This document shows, one piece after another, positions 16,715-25,460 of a DNA stretch of 33,754 bases. The notes under the pieces were generated by a model. It saw only the letters and a program-made list of their open reading frames with translations, was not told the DNA's origin and did not search any database. The stretch comes from Acidobacteriota bacterium. Its GTDB lineage: Bacteria > Acidobacteriota > Terriglobia > Bryobacterales > Bryobacteraceae. How positions within the stretch are numbered: position 1 is the stretch's first letter; every line of letters starts with the position of its first letter. Made by a program: the position numbers and the translations under genes. The stretch lies in the NCBI GenBank assembly GCA_016870995.1, contig VFZU01000059.1:1-33754 (forward strand), given 5' to 3'.

Positions 16715-18934
16715 CTATGCGGAAACCGACTCAGCCAGCTTCCAATCGCTTGCCTTAAGCGGCTGCAGTTCGATTCGTCTGACAAAGATCTCGGCCAGTT
16801 CGCTCTGAACCTGGATCTTTCCCTGGGTGTGCGAGAGGTCAAAGGCAGCGCTCACCAGCTTGCCGTTGAGAAGATTCACCATTCGGTCCCCCGCGGCGAT
16901 CACTTCTTGACGGTTCCACTGGCCGACAGGCTTTTCGACTTCTTCCTTGCCACGGAAGGCAAATTCATCTTTCCATTCGCGGGATCTTCCATACCAGTTG
17001 ATGCGGCCCGTGGTGCGAGTCATCACCTCGCCCTTCGGATTGAAGTACATCTCCTTGCCTTCGAGATTGCAAAGGCAGGAAGCGGACATCGGCGTGGTTT
17101 TCGCCACAACAAGAATGTCGCCCGAGCCGCCTTCGATGATCTGCGATTCGAAGCTTTCGAGCCAGATGCCGTTGTACCCGCCATCAGGCCCATGACCGTG
17201 GATCAGAATGCCGCTGTCGCGGGCCTTCTTTTCGCGTTCGTTCCAGCCCTTTTGGCCCCACTTCCATTCCACGATCAAGCGGTAATCGCGAAAGACTTCT
17301 TTCGTCGTAATGCCGCCCCACTCCTGGCCCGAGATCCGCAGGATGCTCCCCGACACGGTAAACACCTTGTTGGGATCAGCAAGCTTGCTTTCGCGCGTGT
17401 AGTGGTAGAAGTTGGTGAGGTCTTTCCCGTTGAACAGAACCATGGGCGACTTCGGAGTCGTTGCCGGATTATCCGGCCCGATCTTGCCGTAGTCCCAGGC
17501 AGCCGTAAAGGGCGCTGCAGCCTTTCTTTTGCTCACAGGCTGGGGTGACAAGGCTTTCGCCAGTCGAATGCCTTCGCGCACCATTCTTGGCCCCGCATCA
17601 GGCACCAGGTTGGTGTAGCTGCTGAGCCGTTGCTCATAACCGCCGCCTTGTTCCGAAAATGCCGCCAGTGTTGGAACATAGCCCACGCAACCGTTGGCGA
17701 GCGAAACTGGGGAGGTAAAGGGAAACGGACTCGCTTTGCGAATTTCAAGCCCCAACTCGACAAACATCTCGCCGGGAGCTGCGACAAATACCATTGGGCC
17801 AATCGAAATCGCCATCATCTCGACCGGCACGGATCTTGACTTGGCTAGTTGGGCATCCAGCAGCACGATCTCTTTGGCGAATACCCACTCGGCGGTGTTC
17901 TGATTCACGCCCGGCCGTCGCAGAACCTCCCAGGACTTCGCCACTCGTTCTTCGCCGGGAATCCTGCGGCCCTCGACAAACTCTTTGACGACGCTCGCGA
18001 TCGGTTGCGGCGGGCCAGGATGCATTGAGAGTAATACCTTGACGGCCTCGGCACCGACACGTCCGCCGACGAGCCTGGCATACTCAACACCGGAGGGAAT
18101 TTCAGTCGTTTCGAGATTGTCGATCTGCGTGACATCACCGGAGAAGCCCGCCAGGAACACCACGACGACGCCTTCGCCGAAGGTGCCGCGAATGGCACGT
18201 TCCATGAAGTAGATCCAGTTGGCGGAAATGCCGCGCGGACTTGTAGTGGCGTGGCAGGAGTAATTCACGACGCAACCCGTCAATTGCTTCGCATCGTTGA
18301 AAACGCCCAGCACCGTCACTGTTCCATCCACAGGGCCCGCTGCCTTGACGATATCCGGATTGCCGACTCTTGGGTGCGTATTCGATTGGCCGCTCTTCAT
18401 CAGGAAGCGGCGGTTGAAGATCGCTGCGTCTTCTTTGCCTGCGCCAAATCCCCATAGGGATTCAAGTGAATTGCGGCGTGCGGCTTCAATGGCACGCACG
18501 GTTTGATCCTCAACCAGCTTCAAGTACCCGGCGTCTGCCGCAGAACTTTGACGGTAAGCAAGATCCTGAATTTCCGCCGAGGCGTGGGCGTACTCTCCCG
18601 GTTGCACCATGCCGACTGGCCCGGAGGAATGGGAATGCGAGGCTCCGATCAAAATCTCGATATCCTTCACGCGGGCTTTCACCTTGTTGTAAACATGCCT
18701 TGGAATCATCAGGGCATCGAGGCCGACCAGGCAGACGGCTTTACCGCCAGAGACGAAATATGCTGCACGCACTTTGCATGGATCATGCAATGTGGTGTGA
18801 AATTGCTTGCGGTAGTTGCCCGGAATTTCGCTGCCGATTGCGGGTGTGATGTCCATTTCCGCGAAGCCGGCTTTCGAAGCGGATTGCGCGAGCAGCGCCG
18901 CCGGTGTGATTGCGACAAATTCTCTGCGGTTCAA
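16715..18934 (-). CDS. Fused neutral/alkaline ceramidase-like and DUF1080 (3-keto-disaccharide hydrolase) protein
   Basis: 739 residues from TTG 18934, chosen because AAGGAGG (18948-18942) lies 7 bases upstream and TTG overlaps the sulfatase stop as TTGA; an open extension to 19171 is only sulfatase in another frame. Tat-like start MNRREFVAITPAALLAQ. Residues about 22-460 are neutral-ceramidase-like: FAEMDITPAIG, GASHSHSSG (His100/His102), NYSCHATTSP (His228), PGEMFVELG (Glu389), NGCVGYVPT and GGYE (Tyr433), the positions used for zinc in ceramidases. Residues about 495-735 are DUF1080: VLFNGKDLTNFYHY, LIVEWKWG, DSGILIHGHGPDG, WLESFESQIIEGGSGD. Ceramidases cleave the amide of ceramide; DUF1080 proteins act on keto-disaccharides or bind glycans. 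The true substrate may be a sugar-linked lipid or amide. It is the last gene of a five-gene operon. Confidence 0.9.
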   Translation of the reverse strand: MNRREFVAITPAALLAQSASKAGFAEMDITPAIGSEIPGNYRKQFHTTLHDPCKVRAAYFVSGGKAVCLVGLDALMIPRHVYNKVKARVKDIEILIGASHSHSSGPVGMVQPGEYAHASAEIQDLAYRQSSAADAGYLKLVEDQTVRAIEAARRNSLESLWGFGAGKEDAAIFNRRFLMKSGQSNTHPRVGNPDIVKAAGPVDGTVTVLGVFNDAKQLTGCVVNYSCHATTSPRGISANWIYFMERAIRGTFGEGVVVVFLAGFSGDVTQIDNLETTEIPSGVEYARLVGGRVGAEAVKVLLSMHPGPPQPIASVVKEFVEGRRIPGEERVAKSWEVLRRPGVNQNTAEWVFAKEIVLLDAQLAKSRSVPVEMMAISIGPMVFVAAPGEMFVELGLEIRKASPFPFTSPVSLANGCVGYVPTLAAFSEQGGGYEQRLSSYTNLVPDAGPRMVREGIRLAKALSPQPVSKRKAAAPFTAAWDYGKIGPDNPATTPKSPMVLFNGKDLTNFYHYTRESKLADPNKVFTVSGSILRISGQEWGGITTKEVFRDYRLIVEWKWGQKGWNEREKKARDSGILIHGHGPDGGYNGIWLESFESQIIEGGSGDILVVAKTTPMSASCLCNLEGKEMYFNPKGEVMTRTTGRINWYGRSREWKDEFAFRGKEEVEKPVGQWNRQEVIAAGDRMVNLLNGKLVSAAFDLSHTQGKIQVQSELAEIFVRRIELQPLKASDWKLAESVSA

Positions 18935-20331
18935 GCCCGTGCCTCCTTCCAGCCACTGGCCATCAGGACGCGGGCCTGTTCTCTTTGTTTGGAGTATTCC
19001 GGCACCGTTGCCACATTGCGAAACTGCCGTGGATCTTTGCGGCAATCGTAGAGATCTTCTTCGATCTTGCCGTCCGGCGAGCGCCACTCCATGTAGTGCC
19101 AATTGGGCATGCGGATGCCGGTGCCACGCGTCGATGCAGTTTGAAATTGCGTAAAGGCGCCGCGCTTCCATCGGCGGCGCGGCGAACGCAGCAGCGGGGC
19201 AAAGCTCTGTCCCTCAGTATGTCGAGGCACATCGAGTCCGGCTAGTTCGCTCAGCGTCGGATAAAGATCGACCAATTCAACGAGTCCGCTCGAAGACTTT
19301 CCGCGCACGCCCTTACGCGGGTCGCAAACAATGAGGGGCACGCGCGCTGATTCTTCGAGCAGGCTACGCTTTTGCCATCGCGTATGCTCTCCCAGATGCC
19401 AGCCGTGATCGCTCATGAAGACCAGAATCGTGTTGTCGCGAAGTTTCATCTGATCGAGCGCTGTGATCACCCTGCCGAGTTGCTCATCCATGAAGGATGT
19501 CGTTGCATAGTAGCCTCGCAACGCTTGACGCTGTTTGGCTTCGTCCATGTCCATGTGGTTCCACAGGTCGGGGCGTATGGCGCGGAACATCGGGGAAAGG
19601 TCTTGCTCGTCGCCTGCCGGATTTTGCACCGGCGTACAGGCATCCAGCGGATACATGTCGAAGAACTTAGCAGGAGCCACCAACGGAACATGTGGCCTGA
19701 CGAATCCAAGGCCCAGAAAGAATGGCTCGTTGCGGTGCTGTTCGAGAACCGCGATCGCCCTTGAAGCGGCGTCATCATCCGCCTGCCCTTTGGCTTCGGC
19801 AACACTCATCCAGTCGATCGCGGCGCCACGATTCGATTTCGGCGTGAGCTGATGCAACACCCCAGGGCTCTTGTCTTCCATGCCTTGCGGGCTGCCGTTG
19901 TGATTCCAACTCGGAGGATCCTGAAACTGCGGAGTGCCAACACCCATCGGGACGTTCATGTGGAACATCTTGCCTTCACGCGCCGAGTACCAACCGTTGT
20001 TCTTGAAATGCTGCGGCAGCGTCACGATATCGGGGTGCTTCACGCGGATATCCATATCGTTGTCCCAGATCCCAGTGGAGTCGGGCCTGAGCCCCGTGAG
20101 GAAGCTCGCACGACTGGGGCAACACAACGGCACCTGACAATAGGCGCGATCAAAGCGAACCCCCTGACGCGCGAGCGCATCGATATTTGGTGTCTTCACA
20201 AGCCGATGGCCGTAACAGCCGAGCGCTGTGTTCATGTCGTCGGCGACGATCAGCAGCACATTGGGTCGCGGAGCCGCTTTGCTGGCGAATAGAGGCGCTG
20301 CGAGTGAACCGAGAAATTGACGTCTAAGCAT
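18931..20331 (-). CDS. Sulfatase, iduronate-2-sulfatase-like
   Basis: 466 residues from ATG 20331; the frame extends upstream to 20388, but that part is the end of the transporter gene, and MLRRQFLGSLAAPLFASKA is a good export signal. Residues 22-80 are diagnostic: NVLLIVADDMNTALGCYGH with metal ligands Asp31/Asp32, TPNIDALARQGVRFDRAYCQ, and the sulfatase signature C-C-P-S-R at 70-74, where Cys70 is the site of formylglycine conversion. VFMSDHGWHLGEH supplies further metal ligands, and SARVPLIV follows. The sequence resembles bacterial iduronate-2-sulfatase-type enzymes acting on sulfated sugars. It overlaps the transporter stop by 8 bases and the next gene by TTGA, so translation is coupled on both sides. 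No sulfatase-modifying enzyme is in the window. Confidence 0.93.
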   Translation of the reverse strand: MLRRQFLGSLAAPLFASKAAPRPNVLLIVADDMNTALGCYGHRLVKTPNIDALARQGVRFDRAYCQVPLCCPSRASFLTGLRPDSTGIWDNDMDIRVKHPDIVTLPQHFKNNGWYSAREGKMFHMNVPMGVGTPQFQDPPSWNHNGSPQGMEDKSPGVLHQLTPKSNRGAAIDWMSVAEAKGQADDDAASRAIAVLEQHRNEPFFLGLGFVRPHVPLVAPAKFFDMYPLDACTPVQNPAGDEQDLSPMFRAIRPDLWNHMDMDEAKQRQALRGYYATTSFMDEQLGRVITALDQMKLRDNTILVFMSDHGWHLGEHTRWQKRSLLEESARVPLIVCDPRKGVRGKSSSGLVELVDLYPTLSELAGLDVPRHTEGQSFAPLLRSPRRRWKRGAFTQFQTASTRGTGIRMPNWHYMEWRSPDGKIEEDLYDCRKDPRQFRNVATVPEYSKQREQARVLMASGWKEARA

Positions 20332-21526
20332 GGCCGACCGCCTTCGATTGTGGTTTTGATTTGCGCTCTGACATCCACCAGATCGCAAAGATGGCGCAGA
20401 CCACGAGCGGCAGAGCCGTCACGGTTCGCAGCGCCGCCGCTGGGCCAGATTGGTCATAGACGCGTCCGATCAGCGGTACAGCAAAACTGTCACTCAACAT
20501 CCCAACACCTCCCATCAGTGCAAGCAGAAAGCCTCCGCCGCGCGGAAAGCGTTCTGCTGTGATGCCGAGCATCGTGGGCCACAGGTACGTAACTCCCGCG
20601 GCAAAGAGCGCCGACGCTGCGAGCGTTGAGGCTGAACCGTTCGCCATGCTCAGCAGATACAAGCCTGCTCCCGCAAGCAAGGTACTCACCATCATCAACG
20701 GGATCGCCGAGATGCGAGCAAACACGGCTTCGCTTACCGCTCGGCCAACGGCCATGATGCCGCTGATCCAAACCAGCAGTGCAATGCCAGGCAATCCGGT
20801 GGTCTTTGAAAGGATCGAAGGAATCCACTGATTCGGTGCCAGTTCTGTCGCCGCGGTGAGAATCATACAGCCGAACAACAAAAGGAACATGGGCTTGAGG
20901 GCCTCTGAATAGATGTCTTTGAGGGATAACCCTTGGGCGACGGCTTCCGTGCGAGGGAAGGGAAGCCGGAACATCATCCAGGCGTAGATTAGCGTTGGGA
21001 TCAGAATCGTTGCCGTCTTCAACCGCCAGCCGACTTCAAGGCCGGTCAGCATCCAAGCGATGAGGCCGCCGATCACAATACCGCCAGGAAACCAGAGATG
21101 TAGCAGATTCAGCTTCTGCACCTTCTGATCGGGGTAGAGCGTTGCGGCCAGCGGATTGATCGCGGCTTCCACCAAACCATTGGCGACGCCGATGGCCAGT
21201 GTCGCAGCATAGAGGCTCCAAAAACCTTGAGATCCCACGGTGCCCAGCACGCCACATACGTGCATCGCAAACGCGCCGCCCAGCAGGGGCTTCATTCCGA
21301 TGCGGTCGCAAAGTGGACCGCCAAAGATCATCGCGAGCGTAAAGCCCCAGAAGGCAGTCGACGCAGTCCAGCCGATTTGTTCTTTTGAGAGCGCGAACTC
21401 TGCCGCCTGCGCGTCAAAGACATCGCTGCGAATGGCGAAGCAGAGCGCTGTGGCAATCAATGCCATGCAACTTCCGTTAAACAGGAGGCTGCGTTGCGCC
21501 GGGGAGAGGGTGAGGTTGGTAATCAT
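20324..21526 (-). CDS. MFS transporter, sugar-permease type
   Basis: 400 residues with about 12 hydrophobic helices. The first-half MFS loop motif GGPLCDRIGMKPLLGG lies between helices 2 and 3 near residues 69-84, and VANGLVEAAINPLAATLYPD in helix 5 resembles the fucose/sugar FHS-type permeases. Later helices include LLLFGCMILTAATELAPNQWIPSIL and GVTYLWPTMLGITAERFPRGG. It probably moves the sugar released by the neighbouring sulfatase and hydrolase into the cytoplasm; the substrate is an inference from context. It starts 4 bases after the DUF1501 stop and overlaps the sulfatase start by 8 bases. Confidence 0.9.
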   Translation of the reverse strand: MITNLTLSPAQRSLLFNGSCMALIATALCFAIRSDVFDAQAAEFALSKEQIGWTASTAFWGFTLAMIFGGPLCDRIGMKPLLGGAFAMHVCGVLGTVGSQGFWSLYAATLAIGVANGLVEAAINPLAATLYPDQKVQKLNLLHLWFPGGIVIGGLIAWMLTGLEVGWRLKTATILIPTLIYAWMMFRLPFPRTEAVAQGLSLKDIYSEALKPMFLLLFGCMILTAATELAPNQWIPSILSKTTGLPGIALLVWISGIMAVGRAVSEAVFARISAIPLMMVSTLLAGAGLYLLSMANGSASTLAASALFAAGVTYLWPTMLGITAERFPRGGGFLLALMGGVGMLSDSFAVPLIGRVYDQSGPAAALRTVTALPLVVCAIFAIWWMSERKSKPQSKAVGHA

Positions 21527-21530
21527 GAGA

Positions 21531-22937
21531 TCAAACGATCTCTTTTATCACCATTCCCTCGATCTCTGTCAATCTTTCTTTGCGGCCCAGGTGCATGAAG
21601 CTCAGGGCGTGCTGGTTCAGGCCCATCTGATTCAACACGGTGGTGTGAATGTCTCGGAAGTGGTACGGCTTTTCAACCGCTCGCAAGCCGATGGCGTCGG
21701 TGGCGCCAACAACGGTGCCGCCCTTGATTCCGCCGCCAGCCATCCACATCGTGAATCCCAGGTTGTGGTGGTCGCGCCCTTTGTTGCCCTGTGATTCCGG
21801 GCTGCGGCCAAACTCTCCGCCCCAGAGTACGAGCGTTTGATCAAGTAAACCGCGGCGCTTCAAATCCTTGAGCAGCGCGGCAACAGGCTGATCGGTTTGC
21901 TTCGCCATGCGAAGGTGATTTTCTTCGATGTCTTCGTGGGCGTCCCACTGCAGGTTGCCTGGTCCACCGCCAGAAGTTACGCAAACAAACCGAACACCCT
22001 TTTCAACGAGACGTCGGGCCAGAAGGCAGCGACGACCATAATCATCGGTCGGCTCTTTGCCGATGCCGTACATCTCGCGGGTGGCTTCGTCTTCCTTTTG
22101 AATGTCGAAGACTTCGGGTGCTTCCATCTGCATCTTGAAGGCGAGGTCGTAAGCCGAGATGCGAGCTTCGAGTTCCGTGTCTTCGCCTTCAATAGCGGCG
22201 CGATTCATTGCCTTGAGGTACTTCAGCGTCTTTGTGCGCTCCTCAAGTTCCACGCCCTTAGGTAAGCCAAGGTTCAATACTGGCTTCGAGCCGGGCCGCA
22301 TCATTGTCGGCTGGTACACCGCAGGCAGAAAGCCATGCATGTACATCGGCTGCCCTGCCTCGAGGGCCCCATGGGGATCGGGCAGAACGCAATATGCCGG
22401 CAGGCTCTCGCTCTCAGTTCCTAAGCCGTAAACGCTCCAGGAACCCATGGAGGGGAAGCCCGGAATAATGCGGCCAGTCATCATCTGGTATTGCGCTGCA
22501 GAGTGAACCACCATGTCGCCATGGCAGGACCGTATGATCGCCAAATCATCCACGCACTCTGAGGTGTATGGCATCAAGTCAGAAACGTCGATGCCGCTCT
22601 TGCCGTACTTCTTAAAAGTTCGCTTGGTGCCGAGCAGCTTTGCATTGGGAGCAACGAACTGATACTTCGCTTCGCCAAACTCGGCGGGGCGCTTTTGACC
22701 ATGAAGTTCATTCAGCAATGGCTTGGGGTCGAATGTTTCCATGTGGCTCGGTCCCCCGGCCATGAACAAAAAGATCACGCTCTTGGCTTTTGCCGCGTGG
22801 TGCGGGGCCTTGGGCGAAAGCGGATTCACGGAGGCGCCTTGCGCTTCGAGAGCGCCGTAAGCCAGGGCACCGAAGCCACAGAACGCGTCGCTAAGAAACT
22901 CTCTGCGATTCCGGGTGTATCGAATGTGTTCGCTCAT
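21531..22937 (-). CDS. DUF1501 family protein, Tat-exported (second copy)
   Basis: 468 residues, the same length as the copy at 4249. Tat signal with NRREFLSDAFCGFGALAYGA. DUF1501 landmarks: SVIFLFMAGGPSHMETFDPKP, KYGKSGIDVSDLMPYTSECVDD, ARRLVEKGVRFVCVTSGGG, TLVLWGGEFGRSPESQG, GRDHHNLGFTMWMAGGG and FRDIHTTVLNQMGL. In this copy GGPSHMET replaces the GGPSQVDL of the first, so the two diverge exactly beside the conserved loop. AGGAG overlapping the upstream stop precedes the ATG by 5 bases. It follows the DUF1549/DUF1553 gene after 8 bases and precedes the transporter. Both this protein and the sulfatase belong to the alkaline-phosphatase-like superfamily. Confidence 0.93.
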   Translation of the reverse strand: MSEHIRYTRNRREFLSDAFCGFGALAYGALEAQGASVNPLSPKAPHHAAKAKSVIFLFMAGGPSHMETFDPKPLLNELHGQKRPAEFGEAKYQFVAPNAKLLGTKRTFKKYGKSGIDVSDLMPYTSECVDDLAIIRSCHGDMVVHSAAQYQMMTGRIIPGFPSMGSWSVYGLGTESESLPAYCVLPDPHGALEAGQPMYMHGFLPAVYQPTMMRPGSKPVLNLGLPKGVELEERTKTLKYLKAMNRAAIEGEDTELEARISAYDLAFKMQMEAPEVFDIQKEDEATREMYGIGKEPTDDYGRRCLLARRLVEKGVRFVCVTSGGGPGNLQWDAHEDIEENHLRMAKQTDQPVAALLKDLKRRGLLDQTLVLWGGEFGRSPESQGNKGRDHHNLGFTMWMAGGGIKGGTVVGATDAIGLRAVEKPYHFRDIHTTVLNQMGLNQHALSFMHLGRKERLTEIEGMVIKEIV

Positions 22938-22945
22938 AGAGGCTC

Positions 22946-24922
22946 CTAGTTCACGTACAGGAATGCATTCAGATTCAACATCGCAATTGCGAATTCACGG
23001 GGCTTGGTCGTCCGCGCGAACTCAATGGCAACCTTGCGTTCCTTCAGCGTCGGCTTGCGACCTGCCACCAGCAGGAATGCTTGGTCCACCATGCGGTCTG
23101 GCTTGCCACCGCTCAACTTGGCAAGTCTTGCGGCAAATGCCTCGGCTTGTTCGTTGGCGAAGGTGCCATTGAGCAGTTCCAGGGCTTGCGGTGCGTGGGT
23201 TGACTCCTCGCGCCGCGCGCAACTGACCAGGGAATCGGGGGCGTCGAAAACTTCCATCATCGGCAGATGCAGATTGCGTTTCACCAGCAGATAGATGCTT
23301 CGGCGCTTATGTTCTTGAGTGTCGGCCGTAACTTGCCACTGGGATGGCTTGTAAAGTGCATTGACGAGTTCTTTCTCAATCGGCACAATCACCGACGGGC
23401 CACCCTGCTTGAGGTTGAGGCTTCCGGCGGCCATCAGCATCGAATCGCGGAGCTCCTCCGCAGTCAGCCGGCGGCGGCTGAACTTCCAGAGAAGCTTGTT
23501 CTCGGGGTCTTTTTCTGTAGCGGTGGCGTTCACTGTATCGCTCGTCTGCATCCAGGTATTCGAGTTCAGGATCAGCCGGTGGATATGCTTGACGCTGTAG
23601 CCGCTGGCGATGAATTCGTTCGCGAGGTAGTCGAGTAACTCGGGGTGCGAGGGCCTGCCGCCCATGCGACCGAAATCGTTCGGCGTCACAACGATGCCCT
23701 GGCCGAAGTGATACTGCCAGATCCGGTTGACCATCACACGGGCTGTGAGCGGATTTTCCTTTGCGGTCACCCACGCTGCCAGCTTGGCGCGGGGTTGCTC
23801 CAGTTCATTCTGTTCGGGTGCACCATCGGGAAGCAGAACACCCATCGGTCGCATACCCACTTTGTCTGTCTTCGCAGTGTATTCACCACGAGTCAACAAG
23901 TGGATCGGCGAAGCCTTGGCCATTTCGTTCTTGACGCTGTAGAGCGTGGGCGGCGGCGCGGGTTTGGTTTCTTCGAGAGACTGAATTTCCTTCTCGATTT
24001 CGGATTTGCGAGCCGGGTCGGCTTTGGCCATTTGGCCCTGCATCCGTTTGATCTTCGCATCGATTGGCTTGACGGTTTCCTCCCACGCGGTTCGCGCCTC
24101 ACGGCTTGAAAGCGGGAAGTCATGTTCAAGCGTGCCCGCAAAATAAGCCTGGATGCGGTAGTAGTCGCTTTGACGGATCGGGTCGAATTTGTGGTCGTGG
24201 CAGCGGGCGCATCCAAGGGTGACACCGAGGAATGCGGCACCCACGGCGTTTGTCATCTCTGTGAGAACTTCGTTACGGGACGATGCTACTTCTTGATTGC
24301 CAGCGTTCTTACGCAAGGGGCCAAGGCGATTGAAGCCTGAAGCGATGACGGTTTCCTGTTCCTGCGGCGCGATTTCATCACCGGCCAATTGCTCCGTGAT
24401 GAAGCGGTCATACGGCTTGTCGTTCTGGAATGCGCGAATCACATAATCGCGGTAACGATAAGCCTCGGTGCGATGCGTGTCGTACTCGAAACCATCGGTT
24501 TCGGCGAAACGCACAACGTCCAGCCAATGTTGGCCCCAACGTTCCCCATAATGCGGATTGTCGAGCAGCTGGTTAATCAGCCGTTGCCAGGCATCGGGAC
24601 GTTTGTCGTTCACGAAAGCATCCACCTGCTGCGGTGTCGGCGGTAAACCAGTGAGATCGAAGTATACCCGGCGAGCCAGAACCTGCTTCGATGCTGCCAG
24701 GGATGGCTTGAGTTCCGCCTTTTTCAGGCGAGCCAACACGAAAGCGTCGATTGGTGTGCGGGCGAACTGCTGATCGGCGGGAGCTTCAAATTTCGGCGGT
24801 GCGTTGGTGGATCTCGGCTGAAAGGCCCAATGCCGTCGCTCGGCTGCTGTATATTTGCCGAGAGGGGCGATATTGGCCGCAACCAAATCCAGACAAACAA
24901 CTGCCACAAGTAGTGATTTCAT
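22946..24922 (-). CDS. DUF1549/DUF1553 protein lacking the N-terminal cytochrome domains
   Basis: 658 residues with a signal peptide ([16 protein letters not shown]). It begins almost directly with the segment preceding DUF1549 (RRHWAFQP, then [16 protein letters not shown]), followed by [53 protein letters not shown] and the single heme-type motif [12 protein letters not shown] (Cys238, Cys241, His242). A predicted coiled segment ([24 protein letters not shown]) separates it from DUF1553 ([35 protein letters not shown]). Compared with the protein at 1495, about 200 residues with two CxxCH motifs are missing. It is the first gene of the five-gene sulfatase operon, so it is probably a component of the same periplasmic degradation system. 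Confidence 0.92.
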   Translation of the reverse strand: MKSLLVAVVCLDLVAANIAPLGKYTAAERRHWAFQPRSTNAPPKFEAPADQQFARTPIDAFVLARLKKAELKPSLAASKQVLARRVYFDLTGLPPTPQQVDAFVNDKRPDAWQRLINQLLDNPHYGERWGQHWLDVVRFAETDGFEYDTHRTEAYRYRDYVIRAFQNDKPYDRFITEQLAGDEIAPQEQETVIASGFNRLGPLRKNAGNQEVASSRNEVLTEMTNAVGAAFLGVTLGCARCHDHKFDPIRQSDYYRIQAYFAGTLEHDFPLSSREARTAWEETVKPIDAKIKRMQGQMAKADPARKSEIEKEIQSLEETKPAPPPTLYSVKNEMAKASPIHLLTRGEYTAKTDKVGMRPMGVLLPDGAPEQNELEQPRAKLAAWVTAKENPLTARVMVNRIWQYHFGQGIVVTPNDFGRMGGRPSHPELLDYLANEFIASGYSVKHIHRLILNSNTWMQTSDTVNATATEKDPENKLLWKFSRRRLTAEELRDSMLMAAGSLNLKQGGPSVIVPIEKELVNALYKPSQWQVTADTQEHKRRSIYLLVKRNLHLPMMEVFDAPDSLVSCARREESTHAPQALELLNGTFANEQAEAFAARLAKLSGGKPDRMVDQAFLLVAGRKPTLKERKVAIEFARTTKPREFAIAMLNLNAFLYVN

Positions 24923-24934
24923 GACCCTGCGGTC

Positions 24935-24963
24935 ATTCTATGAAAATTAAGATTCTGAAACAA
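24935..24963 (-). promoter_or_regulatory. Candidate promoter of the DUF1549-to-ceramidase operon
   Basis: On the minus strand TTGTTT (24963-24958) and TAGAAT (24940-24935) are separated by 17 bases, 3/6 and 5/6 matches to the sigma-70 consensus. Transcription would begin near 24928, only a few bases before the ATG at 24922, giving a nearly leaderless message. AGGG lies just before the ATG. Confidence 0.42.
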
Positions 24964-24980
24964 GGGGTACTGGTTCCCAA

Positions 24981-25460
24981 GTGATTGATTTTGCCGAGAT
25001 TTGGATCGCGTTTGCGCTGATCGGCACTGCCGATCCGGCTCGTGTGCTGGAAATTGACTTCCTTGAGGGGCTGGAACCTCGCCTTCGCTCCGCTTGTAAG
25101 GCCACGGTAGATCGGAATGCTGAGGGCCTGGAGTTGGAATGGGGTGGAAAAACAGGTGCCACTGAGCTCGCCCGCCTGTCGAGTGCTGCTGAAGGAAAAC
25201 AGTTCTATGTGAGCTGGCTTAAGGACCGATATTCCTACAACATTGCCCGCTTGAACGAAGCCTACGGCATTGAGTCGACCAGCTTCAGTGATCTGGCTGA
25301 AAGTGATTTCCGCAACGTGGATCGAACGAGGGTAGCAGTGCGAGAAGACGACCGGCTCTTTCTCGAATACCTTGCCTCCACCATGCAGCAAAAGGTGCTG
25401 GAGAAGTTTCAGTCTTGCGCGCCAGGCCGCAAAGTGGCATGGAAGCGCAATCGCACGTAA
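24981..25460 (+). CDS. Uncharacterised protein; part resembles segments of glycoside hydrolases
   Basis: 159 residues from GTG 24981, the only start after an in-frame stop at 24948; AAGGGG lies 13 bases upstream, longer than ideal. I do not recognise a named family. The stretch FYVSWLKDRYSYNIARLNEAYG, followed by an Asp/Phe-rich part and LFLEYLASTMQQKVLEKF, resembles the helix patterns of GH42- or agarase-type (beta/alpha)8 hydrolases, but the catalytic region is absent. Codon usage looks like coding sequence, which favours this strand over a 152-codon antisense frame. A 14-codon frame (ATG 24940) ends by overlapping this start as GTGA. It may be a hydrolase remnant or a small stand-alone protein. 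It converges with the methyltransferase gene, overlapping by 52 bases. Confidence 0.5.
   Translation: MIDFAEIWIAFALIGTADPARVLEIDFLEGLEPRLRSACKATVDRNAEGLELEWGGKTGATELARLSSAAEGKQFYVSWLKDRYSYNIARLNEAYGIESTSFSDLAESDFRNVDRTRVAVREDDRLFLEYLASTMQQKVLEKFQSCAPGRKVAWKRNRT

Noticed and set aside
18935-19171. N-terminal extension of the ceramidase-DUF1080 frame
   Set aside because: These codons are the sulfatase gene in another frame. The TTG at 18934 with AAGGAGG explains the start.
24933-25391. 152-codon minus-strand frame opposite the unknown gene at 24981
   Set aside because: No motif or ribosome site, and it would run tail-on into the operon promoter. The plus-strand translation looks more like a folded protein.
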